Below, in pieces: positions 1 to 6,732 of a DNA stretch of 20,048 nucleotides. The notes under the pieces are model-generated. The model saw only the letters and a list, made by a program, of their open reading frames with translations. It was not told the DNA's origin and did not search any database. Made by a program: the position numbers and the translations under genes. The first letter of the stretch is position 1; every line of letters begins with the position of its first letter. The DNA comes from Prevotellaceae bacterium UBA3849 (GTDB lineage: Bacteria; Bacteroidota; Bacteroidia; Bacteroidales; Bacteroidaceae): contig DGHL01000055.1 of NCBI GenBank assembly GCA_002392645.1, positions 1-20,048 of the forward strand. Direction: 5' to 3'.

Positions 1-193
1 TTGAGCGGCGGTCGCCATATCCTTCACCGAGGTGCTCACCGTTAAGGTAGCGCACGTCGGTAATCTCACCCTTCTCACCATGAAACAGTGCATTGAGAAA
101 ACTGATGAGCAAGTCCTTGTTAATCTCCGTACCGAACAGTTTCTTGAAACCGAAATCGGTATATGGGTTTATGTAGCGTTCGTTATTATCCAT
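1..193 (-). CDS. PD-(D/E)XK nuclease family transposase / Rpn-like protein, N-terminal part (cut by window edge)
   Basis: Only the first 64 codons lie in the window, read from an ATG at 193-191 leftward off the edge. The protein begins MDNNERYINPYTDFGFKKLF and continues with a segment like LLISFLNALFHGE. This Asn-Pro-x-x-D-x-x-F-K-K-x-F start followed by an LLxxFLNxLL helix is the hallmark of the PDDEXK_2 / Rpn recombination-promoting nuclease family, which is abundant and multicopy in Prevotella and Bacteroides. The catalytic PD-(D/E)XK residues would lie beyond the edge, so activity cannot be judged. A near-consensus promoter sits 27 to 58 bases upstream of the start and gives a short leader of roughly 20 bases. 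Family assignment is from the N-terminal motif only. Whether the gene is intact is unknown. Confidence 0.8.
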   Translation of the reverse strand, partial: MDNNERYINPYTDFGFKKLFGTEINKDLLISFLNALFHGEKGEITDVRYLNGEHLGEGYGDRRS

Positions 194-219
194 TAGTCGC
201 TTGTAGTTTATTCCATTTG

Positions 220-251
220 CAAAGTTACTAACTTTTTCTGAAACTACAAAA
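220..251 (-). promoter_or_regulatory. Bacteroidota-type promoter of the Rpn-like gene
   Basis: Read on the minus strand, TTTTG (251-247) is followed after exactly 19 bases by TAACTTTG (227-220). This matches the Bacteroidota primary sigma factor consensus, TTTG at -33 and TAnnTTTG at -7. The predicted start of transcription, near 213, lies about 20 bases before the ATG at 193. A run of eight G (C on the transcribed strand) at 258-265 begins 6 bases upstream of the -33 box. Confidence 0.8.
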
Positions 252-425
252 TTTTAAGGGGGGGGACAATTCTGTAATCTGAACGTATTTAACTTGCGAA
301 TCCTTGCGATAAAAATCACGAAAACAAATTTTGCTCTGAAAAACGGTCTAATTTTGAATTTTTATCAAAGCATTGATTATAAACTGTTTACACCAATTTG
401 AAAGAAAAAAGCAAGGCGATAAAAA

Positions 426-532
426 TGTAATTTGATAGCTTTTACCTTGTAATTTGATAGCTTTTACCAGCTAAAAGCTACCAAATAAGAGCATGAAAGT
501 GCGCAAATAGGAGCGTAAAAGCTATCGTTTTA
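426..532. repeat. Cluster of two direct and two inverted copies of an about 20-base repeat
   Basis: The unit, core aatttgatagcttttacc, is present as two identical 21-base copies at 426-446 and 448-468 (period 22). Two degenerate inverted copies follow, one at about 470-489 (core taaaagctaccaaat) and one at about 512-532 (core gtaaaagctatc). Copy 2 and the first inverted copy can form a perfect 9-bp stem (458-466 with 472-480) around a 5-base loop. The arrangement is non-coding and lies between the Rpn-like gene promoter and the terminator of the neighbouring operon. It could be a dispersed intergenic repeat of this genus, a binding array, or debris from an element. Confidence 0.7.
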
Positions 533-533
533 C

Positions 534-578
534 ACGAAAAAGCCCCGTTGCACAACCAAAAAAGTTGTGAAACGGGGC
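534..578 (-). terminator. Rho-independent terminator downstream of the thioesterase gene
   Basis: The arms gccccgttgcacaac (542-556) and gttgtgaaacggggc (564-578) form a 15-bp stem with one mismatch and a 7-base loop. On the minus strand the stem is followed directly by TTTTTCG, a proper U-tract, so it terminates transcription arriving from the right. It lies 96 bases after the thioesterase stop codon and is the first strong terminator after the iorA promoter. Confidence 0.85.
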
Positions 579-673
579 CGTATTAACATTCCTTAACCTC
601 TATTCTGCATCTCAAATGAGTGTTTCATTTGTTCGCAAATGTAGGGGTAAAATGGAGTTGTTGGCTAATCAGA

Positions 674-1090
674 TTATTGCAGACTGTCAAACGGGAATAC
701 GTCTTTCTTTCTGTATGCCGAACCTGAGACGACGCAGAGCAGGTCGCCATTCTGGTTGGTAACACGTGTCTGGCAGAACGGCAGACGGTGATGGTTGAAC
801 GTCTCCTCCGTCTCAGCTATCAGGCGGTCGCCCTTGCGTGCGGACTGCAGATAGGTGATACTGTTCTGTACGCCAAGGCTTACAGGTCCGTGAGAATTTG
901 TGACAGCGGCAAAGGTGAGATCGGCAAGGGTGAAATATACTCCGCCCTGACAAACACCCGCAGCATTGAGGTGACGCTCCTCCACAGTCATTTCGGCGCG
1001 TGCGAAGCCCTCACGCACCTCGGTCAGTTGTATGCCGTTTTCGCGTGCGAACTTATCGCCGTTATTTAGTATGTCCTTCAGTGTTGCCAT
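674..1090 (-). CDS. PaaI-like hotdog-fold acyl-CoA thioesterase
   Basis: 138 residues, a normal length for single-domain hotdog thioesterases, with an ATG at 1090. The core helix region reads HLNAAGVCQGGVYFTLADL (residues 40-58), which aligns with the PaaI/YdiI-type signature N-x-x-G-x-x-H-G-G-x-x-x-x-L-A-D. Asn42 and Asp57 (the catalytic Asp61 of E. coli PaaI) are kept, but the usual HGG histidine is Gln48. Members hydrolyse acyl- or arylacetyl-CoA esters in the cytosol as homotetramers, and E. coli PaaI rescues CoA trapped on phenylacetyl derivatives. The same-strand upstream neighbours are a sodium symporter, a porin and the paaK/ior genes, so an arylacetyl-CoA substrate is attractive. The 222-base gap of repeats before it makes operon membership less certain. 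The gene ends before a strong terminator at 542-578. Confidence 0.88.
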   Translation of the reverse strand: MATLKDILNNGDKFARENGIQLTEVREGFARAEMTVEERHLNAAGVCQGGVYFTLADLTFAAVTNSHGPVSLGVQNSITYLQSARKGDRLIAETEETFNHHRLPFCQTRVTNQNGDLLCVVSGSAYRKKDVFPFDSLQ

Positions 1091-1108
1091 TTGTTTAATT
1101 CAATTCCC

Positions 1109-1132
1109 GCAGGTTTTCAACCTGCTCTTTTT
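1109..1132. other. Small perfect hairpin in the leader of the thioesterase gene
   Basis: gcaggtt (1109-1115) and aacctgc (1119-1125) pair perfectly around a 3-base loop. On the plus strand it is followed by tcttttt, terminator-like, yet no plus-strand gene precedes it. On the minus strand it lies 19 bases before the thioesterase ATG and could affect translation or be a degraded bidirectional terminator. Confidence 0.5.
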
Positions 1133-1138
1133 GATGTT

Positions 1139-1310
1139 GGAGTTAAGAGGAGTTAGGGGGAGTTCTTGCTTACGCAAGCGTCACTGCGTGCCGAGCGAGG
1201 GGGAAGTTAAGGGACAAATGTGTTAGACTGTCGAAAGCTTCACGTAATGTCCTTTAACTCCTTAACGGAGCGCAGCGGAGTGATAACTCCCCTTAACTCC
1301 CTTTAACTCC
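1139..1310. repeat. About 170-bp element with 26-base inverted ends (MITE-like or palindromic intergenic repeat)
   Basis: Bases 1139-1164 match the reverse complement of 1285-1310 at 23 of 26 positions, and both arms are built from the word ggagttaa. A second, inner inverted pair lies at about 1202-1215 (aagttaagggaca) and about 1249-1264 (tgtcctttaactcctt). A small cttgc/gcaag hairpin sits near 1165-1178. No coding frame with family resemblance lies inside. The right arm ends two bases before the symporter stop codon, so the element fills nearly the whole gap between symporter and thioesterase. It may be a non-autonomous mobile element or a structured mRNA spacer. Confidence 0.55.
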
Positions 1311-1312
1311 TT

Positions 1313-2872
1313 CTATTTATAGCACTTAAATATTTCGTCAACGGTTTCCTTCTTCATCTTGGATGTAAACAGGCTGACGACGGCAACGACGATGAAGCCG
1401 CCAACCATTGCTATGGCACCACAGTCAATAGGATTGATTGGATTGCCAAGAAGCATGTTTACCACCGTGATGCCCACACCCCAAACGAAACATGCCCATA
1501 CAGACAGACGGGTGACACCCTTCCAGTAGAGTCCGAGCATGAAAGGAGCGAGGAAGGCACCTGCCAATGCACCCCATGAGATACCCATGAGTTGGGCAAT
1601 GAACTGTGGCGGGTTGAGTGCTATCATCAATGACAGTGCAATGAAGAATACAATCAGCACACGCATGATGACAACCTTGCGGCGCTCTATCTTCTCGGCA
1701 ACGGTGTCGTCAATCTCACCACCTTCCACCTCGCCTATCTGCGATTTCTTATCGCGATAGATAAGGTCGAGCGTCATGGTTGACGAAGACGTAAGCACGA
1801 GTCCGGCGAGTGTTGACATTGATGCAGAGAGCACCAACAGGATAACGAGTGCTATGAGCACATCGGGCAGTGTTTCAAGCATCGTAGGCACGATGTTGTC
1901 ATATACGAACTTTCCTTTTTCAGCATTGAATGCTGTAGGCACGAACAGACGTCCGAAGCCGCCAAGGAAATAGCAGCCACCAGCCACTACGAATGCGAAT
2001 ATGGTAGAGATAATCGTGCCGCGCTTGATAGCCGACTCGTCAGTGATACTGTAGAACTTGCCCACCATCTGTGGCAGTCCCCATGTTCCGAGTGAAGTAA
2101 GTACCACTACGCCCACCAGACTCATCACGTTAGGACCAAACAGCGAAGCGAAGTCGCCTGGCTGGAAATTGGCATACAACTCCTTGCCACGCTGCGACAG
2201 GTCGTCAGCATTAGGAGTCATCTCAGCCATCTTGTGGTAAGCCTCAACGAAGCCGCCCTGATTGTTGAGCACCACGGCAATAACGGTGGTGATGCCGAAA
2301 AGCATTATGATGCCCTGGATGAAGTCGTTGATGGCAGTAGCCTTGTAGCCTCCGAGGATGACATAGACGGCGGTGAGCACCGACATGCCAATGGCGCAAT
2401 ACTCGTATGGTATGCCGAATCCCATCTCGAAGAGCTTGGAGATACCCATATATACACCGGCAGTGTAAGGAATTAGGAATACGAATACGATGATTGACGC
2501 AATAACGCGGAGCCATTCGTCAGAATAGCGAGTGCCGAAGAAGTCAGGCATGGTGCGCGACTGTATATGCTGCGTCATCAGTTTGGTACGACGTCCAAGG
2601 ATAAGCCATGCAAGCAACGAACCAATGACGGCATTGCCTATGCCTATCCAACTTGCCGACATACCGTATTTCCAGCCGAACTGTCCGGCATAGCCTACGA
2701 ATACCACGGCTGAGAAATAAGAAGTACCAAAGGCGAACGCAGTAAGCCACGGACCTACTGAACGACCACCAAGAACGAAACCTTCCACCGTCTTAGCCTG
2801 ACGGCGTGAATACACTCCCACTGCCACTGTGACGCAGAGGAAGATAAGCGTTAGGATAATCTTTATCAACAT
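1313..2872 (-). CDS. Sodium:solute symporter (SSS/SLC5 family)
   Basis: 519 residues, almost all hydrophobic, consistent with the 13 or so membrane helices of the SSS (PutP/SGLT-like, LeuT-fold) family in the inner membrane. Typical features include the first-helix region followed by VEGFVLGGRSVGPWLTAFAF, then GTSYFSA (unwound helix of the Na+ site), RTMPDFFGTRY in the loop before the next helix, LGGYKATAINDFIQGIIM, and SMSTLAGLVLTSSSTMTLD with the Ser/Thr-rich Na2-site helix. The substrate cannot be read from sequence, and family members carry proline, pantothenate, sugars, acetate or other organic acids. It lies 89 bases downstream of an outer-membrane porin gene on the same strand, so the pair would cover both membranes. 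Their position after iorBA-paaK suggests an aromatic or organic acid substrate, by inference only. Start ATG at 2872; the leader holds an 8-bp hairpin. Confidence 0.93.
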   Translation of the reverse strand: MLIKIILTLIFLCVTVAVGVYSRRQAKTVEGFVLGGRSVGPWLTAFAFGTSYFSAVVFVGYAGQFGWKYGMSASWIGIGNAVIGSLLAWLILGRRTKLMTQHIQSRTMPDFFGTRYSDEWLRVIASIIVFVFLIPYTAGVYMGISKLFEMGFGIPYEYCAIGMSVLTAVYVILGGYKATAINDFIQGIIMLFGITTVIAVVLNNQGGFVEAYHKMAEMTPNADDLSQRGKELYANFQPGDFASLFGPNVMSLVGVVVLTSLGTWGLPQMVGKFYSITDESAIKRGTIISTIFAFVVAGGCYFLGGFGRLFVPTAFNAEKGKFVYDNIVPTMLETLPDVLIALVILLVLSASMSTLAGLVLTSSSTMTLDLIYRDKKSQIGEVEGGEIDDTVAEKIERRKVVIMRVLIVFFIALSLMIALNPPQFIAQLMGISWGALAGAFLAPFMLGLYWKGVTRLSVWACFVWGVGITVVNMLLGNPINPIDCGAIAMVGGFIVVAVVSLFTSKMKKETVDEIFKCYK

Positions 2873-2894
2873 AATATTTAGGAAGTTAGTATAA

Positions 2895-2915
2895 GTGGGA
2901 GCAAATAGCTCCCAC
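2895..2915. other. Perfect 8-bp hairpin between porin and symporter genes
   Basis: gtgggagc (2895-2902) and gctcccac (2908-2915) pair perfectly around a 5-base loop. On the minus strand, the direction of both flanking genes, it is followed by TTATACT rather than a U-run, so it is not a canonical terminator. It may instead be a partial terminator, an mRNA processing or stability hairpin setting different porin and symporter levels, or a dispersed palindromic repeat. A weaker relative with a gtggg/cccac stem lies before the gene at 19486-19935. Confidence 0.6.
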
Positions 2916-2961
2916 CTTATTTTATTATTGGTTTGTGTATTAAAATCTCGATTTACTCTCT

Positions 2962-4230
2962 TTAGAAAGAGAACTGTACCTGGGCCATGAATTTACCGTA
3001 GTTGCCTGGTACACCTGCCACAGCCTTCATCTCATCGCTCAGTATGCTATAGTTGTATTGTGCCTGCACACGACACTTGCTGTGCATCCAGTACTGGACA
3101 CCCAGGAGGAGGTCGGTCTGCTTATACTTCATATCGGTATTGCGGTTAAAGTAATCTACCTGCGCCACGACGTCCATGCCTTTATATACCGGCTGGGTAA
3201 GCGAAGCGTATGCGCCGAAGCTATGGCACTCACCGTCACGACCACCTATAGCCTCGCAACGAACGACGGTGCAACGGTTCTTAAAGTAGTCGTTTCCCTT
3301 TATGCTTGACATCCACTCGCAACCTACTGCATAGCGGTCCTGACGATAAGTCTCGCCCTTTGCTATGTGATAAGTAACCGGAGCCAAAGTCTCAATGCCT
3401 GCCTCTGTTACCTTTTGCATACGCACTACGTCGTTATATGCTGACTCCGTAACGGCACAGCCATAACCCTTCTGGCCAGAAACAGATACACGGAAGTTCT
3501 TAACTGGCTTGTACTCTAATTTGGCAATGATGTTCTTCTGGTTGTTCTGGTCGTTTTTGTTTATCTGTCCACCATTAACGACCTCGATAACATAACGAAG
3601 GTGATTCTTGAACAGATCACCATACATCATCAGTCCCATATCACGACCAGAGCCATTACTCATAAGAGGGTCAGAACCACAAAGCCATGAAATACCCATA
3701 GGAGCACAGTTAATGCTCTCAAAGATACGTGGAGAGAGAGGATTAGTCATTGAGATTTCAGTCTTTGACTGTCCGAGTCGGAAGTTGATAGCCTTTGATG
3801 GACGGTACTCCATATAGTACTCCAGCAGATTGCCAGCCTTAAACTCGTGCATGATGAATGCATAGAAATGCGGAGCAATGTCTGCACCGAGCATCATTAC
3901 TACACGCTTCATGTCAAAAGTATTGGCGTTTCGTCCGTTCTCCTGGAAAGTAGCAGTATATCCTGCCTGCGCATATCCCAATACCTTAATGCGAGAGAGA
4001 ACTGACTGTGCCCAATATGCTACGTCCTTGTCTTCCTTGTCGGCAGGAGCAGCCATAAGTGCATTCTTTTCTTCCAACATACTCATCTCCGTTGCAGCAG
4101 AGGAGATATTGAACTCTTTCACATTTTCCTCAGGAACAGCTGCTTCTGAGTTTTCAGACATCACTGTCTCGGCACTCAGCGCCAAGGCACCCATTACAAA
4201 TACAGATGCCACCATGAATAATCTTTTCAT
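2962..4230 (-). CDS. Outer-membrane porin, phosphate-selective porin O/P-like
   Basis: 422 residues starting with a clear signal peptide (MKRLFMVASVFVMGALALSA, cleavage near residue 20). A mature Glu/Ser/Ala-rich segment follows, and after about residue 70 come many short alternating strands of the type VLGYAQAGYTATF, ending in VQFSF with the terminal Phe typical of proteins inserted by the BAM complex. The layout, FRLGQSKTEISMTNPLSPRI and an interior with many aromatic and charged residues fit the Bacteroidota porin family called phosphate-selective porin O and P. That name reflects Pseudomonas relatives and does not prove phosphate transport here. The gene starts 41 bases after the ACT-protein stop and precedes the sodium symporter, making a plausible outer/inner membrane uptake pair. 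The exact solute is unknown. Confidence 0.85.
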   Translation of the reverse strand: MKRLFMVASVFVMGALALSAETVMSENSEAAVPEENVKEFNISSAATEMSMLEEKNALMAAPADKEDKDVAYWAQSVLSRIKVLGYAQAGYTATFQENGRNANTFDMKRVVMMLGADIAPHFYAFIMHEFKAGNLLEYYMEYRPSKAINFRLGQSKTEISMTNPLSPRIFESINCAPMGISWLCGSDPLMSNGSGRDMGLMMYGDLFKNHLRYVIEVVNGGQINKNDQNNQKNIIAKLEYKPVKNFRVSVSGQKGYGCAVTESAYNDVVRMQKVTEAGIETLAPVTYHIAKGETYRQDRYAVGCEWMSSIKGNDYFKNRCTVVRCEAIGGRDGECHSFGAYASLTQPVYKGMDVVAQVDYFNRNTDMKYKQTDLLLGVQYWMHSKCRVQAQYNYSILSDEMKAVAGVPGNYGKFMAQVQFSF

Positions 4231-4271
4231 CTTAAAGCTTATAATATTTATGTGTGTTGTATCGTACCTAC

Positions 4272-4697
4272 CTATTGTTTCAAATCCGCTTCCGAAAGGA
4301 AGTCGAGTTTATTAAGCATTATCACCTCATTGGCTTTCTCTGCATTGTCAGCACGGAATATCAGTACGCCCTTTCCATCGAAAAGGAATGAATACATATA
4401 CTTAATTCCAACGCCTGCCTCGGTAATAAGCGCCATGACGTCAGCTGCCGCACCGACCTTGTTGTCCTTCAGTCGGATAGCATGAACATCTGTCAACGTT
4501 ACATTGATATTCTTTTCACGAAGGATCTTGAAAGCCTTCTCCGTGTCGCTGCAGATGATTCTGTAAATACCAAAGTCTGCCGTATCGCTGACATTACTTA
4601 TCACGATGCTGATTTCATTATCTCTCAGCAACTTGAGAACATTGAGCAGTGCTCCGCTCTTATTCTCCATGAATATGGAAATCTGTTTTACTGTCAT
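4272..4697 (-). CDS. Tandem ACT-domain protein (probable amino-acid-binding regulator)
   Basis: 141 residues made of two ACT domains (about 3-67 and 71-135) and nothing else. The first begins KQISIFMENKSGALLNVLKL, the standard beta-strand plus Gly-containing loop and helix that binds amino acids at dimer interfaces. The second contains ALITEAGVGIKYMYSF. There is no catalytic or DNA-binding domain, so it should act by binding a ligand and probably a partner protein. It lies between paaK (88-base gap) and the porin gene (41-base gap) on one strand. Free-standing ACT proteins are often found beside paaK/iorBA genes, and sensing an aromatic amino acid to control this pathway is a reasonable guess. 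A partner or ligand cannot be derived from sequence. Start ATG at 4697. Confidence 0.88.
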   Translation of the reverse strand: MTVKQISIFMENKSGALLNVLKLLRDNEISIVISNVSDTADFGIYRIICSDTEKAFKILREKNINVTLTDVHAIRLKDNKVGAAADVMALITEAGVGIKYMYSFLFDGKGVLIFRADNAEKANEVIMLNKLDFLSEADLKQ

Positions 4698-4713
4698 AAT
4701 AGCCTATATAAAA

Positions 4714-4752
4714 AATATTGAAGGGCAAATATCGGATGTGACCATCAATATT
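4714..4752 (-). other. AT-rich inverted repeat between paaK and the ACT gene
   Basis: aatattga (4714-4721) is the perfect inverse of tcaatatt (4745-4752). On the minus strand the second arm runs straight into TTTTTATA, and a smaller gatg/catc pairing fits inside the loop. This resembles a weak terminator or attenuator that could reduce expression of the downstream ACT, porin and symporter genes. Stem composition is poor, so confidence is low. Confidence 0.35.
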
Positions 4753-4785
4753 CACCCCTCACAATGTAACTTTATTCTATAAACA

Positions 4786-6120
4786 TTATTGATATACGGT
4801 TCGCTTGTCAATCACTCTGACAGCCTTACCCTCGCTTGTAGGCAACGTACCCTTTGGTACGAGTTTCACGATAGGAGTAAGCAATATCTCATCCTTAAGC
4901 GCACGTGTAACACTCTTCTGCAACTGTGCCAGACGCTGATAGTCATCAGTGAACAATTCCTCAAGTTCAACCTCAACGGTCATATTGTCGTTGTTCTCGT
5001 CTGTGGTAAGAGTAATAAGATAGTTGCTTGCCAGCTCCTTATACTGCATAAGTATCTTCTCTATCTGAATTGGGAAGATATTCACGCCGCGCAGCACCAT
5101 CATGTCATCAGAACGGCCTTTCATGCGATCAAGACGCACGTGGTTTCTGCCACATGGGCAACCGCGTCCGATAACTCTGGTAAGGTCACGGGTACGATAA
5201 CGCAGCAACGGCATAGCCTCACGGTTGATGGAGGTAAGAACCAACTCACCAATTTCGCCGTCAGGCACTGGCTCTAATGTCTCCGGATTTACTATTTCCA
5301 CGATATAGTAGTCTTCCCAGAAGTGCAATCCGTTCTGCTCCTTACACTCAAAGCCAACGCCAGGGCCGCACATCTCACTCATACCGAATGAGTTGTAAGC
5401 CTTCACGCCCAGCATCTGCTCTATACGCTTGCGCTGCTCTTCAGAATGTGGCTCTGCACCGATGGCAAGCACTTTCAACTTTGTATCCTTACGTGGATCT
5501 ACACCCGTTTCCTGCATCACCTCATAAAGACGGGTGACGTATGAAGGAACTGCATGCAGTGCCGTGGTACCGAAATCCTTCATGAACTTTATCTGGCGCA
5601 GTGAGTTACCTGCCGCTGCCGGTATGGTAAGCATACCCAGTCGCTCTGCACCATATTGGAAGCCGAGACCACCGGTAAACATACCGTAGCCAGATGAATT
5701 CTGAAAGACGTCATTAGGACGCAGGCCTACCATCCAAAGGTTACGGGCTACCTGATTGGCCCACTCGTCAAGGTCTTTCTGCGTGTGGAGTATCACGGTA
5801 GGATTGCCCGTAGTACCTGACGATGAATGCAGTCGTACGCACTCTGTCAGAGGCACCGATGCCAGCCCGAAAGGATAATTGTCGCGCAAATCCTGCTTGG
5901 TGGTGAAAGGTATGCGACGGATATCGTCCACACTTTTTATATTCTCAGGTGTAACGCCTGCCTCCTCAAGCCTCTTCTTATAAATAGGATTATTCATGCA
6001 GTGAGCAACCGTAGCTTTCAGGCGCTCTACCTGAAGAGCCTTTATCTGCTCCAGAGACATTGTCTCGAGTTCTGGGTCGAGATACTCTGATTTCCAATCT
6101 GGTAATTCTCTTCTATACAT
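4786..6120 (-). CDS. paaK: Phenylacetate (arylacetate)-CoA ligase, AMP-forming
   Basis: 444 residues, the usual PaaK length, and a member of the acyl-adenylate-forming superfamily. It makes arylacetyl-CoA from arylacetate, ATP and CoA in the cytosol. Visible motifs are the phosphate loop SSSGTTGNPT (99-108), the adenine-site block YNSFGMSEMCGPG, LLRYRTRDL, the hinge region CPCGRNHVRLDRMKGRSDDM followed by LRGVNIFP, and the C-terminal catalytic lysine in TSEGKAVRVID (Lys432). The gene follows iorB by 36 bases. In archaea and Bacteroidota paaK-like ligases accompany indolepyruvate oxidoreductase rather than the aerobic paa ring-cleavage genes, none of which are present here. An AMP-forming ligase favours activation of arylacetates for reductive carboxylation over energy-yielding degradation. 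The aryl preference (phenyl, hydroxyphenyl, indolyl) cannot be told. Confidence 0.95.
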   Translation of the reverse strand: MYRRELPDWKSEYLDPELETMSLEQIKALQVERLKATVAHCMNNPIYKKRLEEAGVTPENIKSVDDIRRIPFTTKQDLRDNYPFGLASVPLTECVRLHSSSGTTGNPTVILHTQKDLDEWANQVARNLWMVGLRPNDVFQNSSGYGMFTGGLGFQYGAERLGMLTIPAAAGNSLRQIKFMKDFGTTALHAVPSYVTRLYEVMQETGVDPRKDTKLKVLAIGAEPHSEEQRKRIEQMLGVKAYNSFGMSEMCGPGVGFECKEQNGLHFWEDYYIVEIVNPETLEPVPDGEIGELVLTSINREAMPLLRYRTRDLTRVIGRGCPCGRNHVRLDRMKGRSDDMMVLRGVNIFPIQIEKILMQYKELASNYLITLTTDENNDNMTVEVELEELFTDDYQRLAQLQKSVTRALKDEILLTPIVKLVPKGTLPTSEGKAVRVIDKRTVYQ

Positions 6121-6156
6121 ACCTTATTACAAAGTTATGATTTATGAATTATGAAG

Positions 6157-6732
6157 TTACTTGCTTGCCTCGGCACCCTTGTCGAAAGCCTTTAAGTTTG
6201 CCTCTACCACTGCCTCGCCCTTACGAGCAAAGATTGTAGCGACAGCCGTACGGAGTGCATCTGCAGATACAATCTCTATGTATTTGGCTGCCATACCAAG
6301 CAACACTACATTGGCACTGCGTGCAGAACCTGCCTCTGAGGCAACTGCCTCAATGTCAAGCTGCACGACGTTTGGCTGTGATGCCAGTTCGTCGAACAAT
6401 GCCTTTTCATCCGGATAGTTAGGAATATTTACGAATGGCTTGTTGCTTGTCACAATCACGCCGTCCTTTGACAAGTATGGAAGATAGCGCAATGCCTCCA
6501 TTGGCTCCATTGAGATGATGACATCTGCACCACCCAATGGAATAAGGTCACTATATATAGTTTCCGTTGACAGGCGCAGGTTTGACTGCACGTCACCGCC
6601 ACGCTGGCTCATTCCGTGCACCTCTGCCTGCTTAAGGTTGATGTCAGCCCTTGTAGCAGCCTCACCTATAATGGTAGCGATTGAGAGGATACCTTGTCCA
6701 CCCACACCGCAAAGTATTATATCTTTTTTCAT
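6157..6732 (-). CDS. iorB: Indolepyruvate oxidoreductase subunit beta
   Basis: 191 residues forming the gamma-type domain of 2-oxoacid:ferredoxin oxidoreductases. The N-terminal CGVGGQGILS (8-17), with a glycine-rich loop, and the segment EVHGMSQRGGDV that follows are diagnostic of IorB. With IorA it interconverts arylpyruvate plus CoA with arylacetyl-CoA, CO2 and reduced ferredoxin. The stop codon of iorA (TAA) is immediately followed by this ATG with no intervening base, so the two are translationally coupled, as expected for a stoichiometric complex. It has a single cysteine (Cys8) and hence no iron-sulfur motif of its own. Thirty-six bases separate it from paaK downstream. Length and sequence fit the family and nothing is missing. 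Confidence 0.95.
   Translation of the reverse strand: MKKDIILCGVGGQGILSIATIIGEAATRADINLKQAEVHGMSQRGGDVQSNLRLSTETIYSDLIPLGGADVIISMEPMEALRYLPYLSKDGVIVTSNKPFVNIPNYPDEKALFDELASQPNVVQLDIEAVASEAGSARSANVVLLGMAAKYIEIVSADALRTAVATIFARKGEAVVEANLKAFDKGAEASK

Larger units (their letters stand above)
194..673. other. 480-base gene-free region with promoter, G8 tract, repeat cluster and terminator
   Basis: I see no plausible gene here. From left to right it holds the Rpn-gene promoter (220-251), a G8 homopolymer (258-265), AT-rich DNA, a cluster of four related repeat copies (426-532), and a terminator hairpin (542-578) belonging to the minus-strand genes to the right. The word gcgataaaaat also occurs twice, near 309-319 and 415-425. 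The part from 579 to 673, between the terminator and the thioesterase stop codon, shows nothing recognisable. Confidence 0.7.

Noticed and set aside
426..532. CRISPR array
   Set aside because: Direct copies are separated by one base with no spacers, other copies are inverted, and no cas genes are near.
788..1226. Two overlapping plus-strand open frames across the thioesterase gene
   Set aside because: Shadows of the thioesterase and of the inverted-repeat spacer; no coherent protein features.
4789..5277. 162-codon open frame on the plus strand opposite paaK
   Set aside because: Antisense shadow of the conserved ligase C-terminus, without promoter or family motifs.
6130..6137. TAACTTTG -7-like word just before paaK on the minus strand
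   Set aside because: It has no -33 box at 19 bases and would start transcription only a few bases before the ATG; probably chance in an AT-rich gap, though a leaderless internal promoter cannot be excluded.
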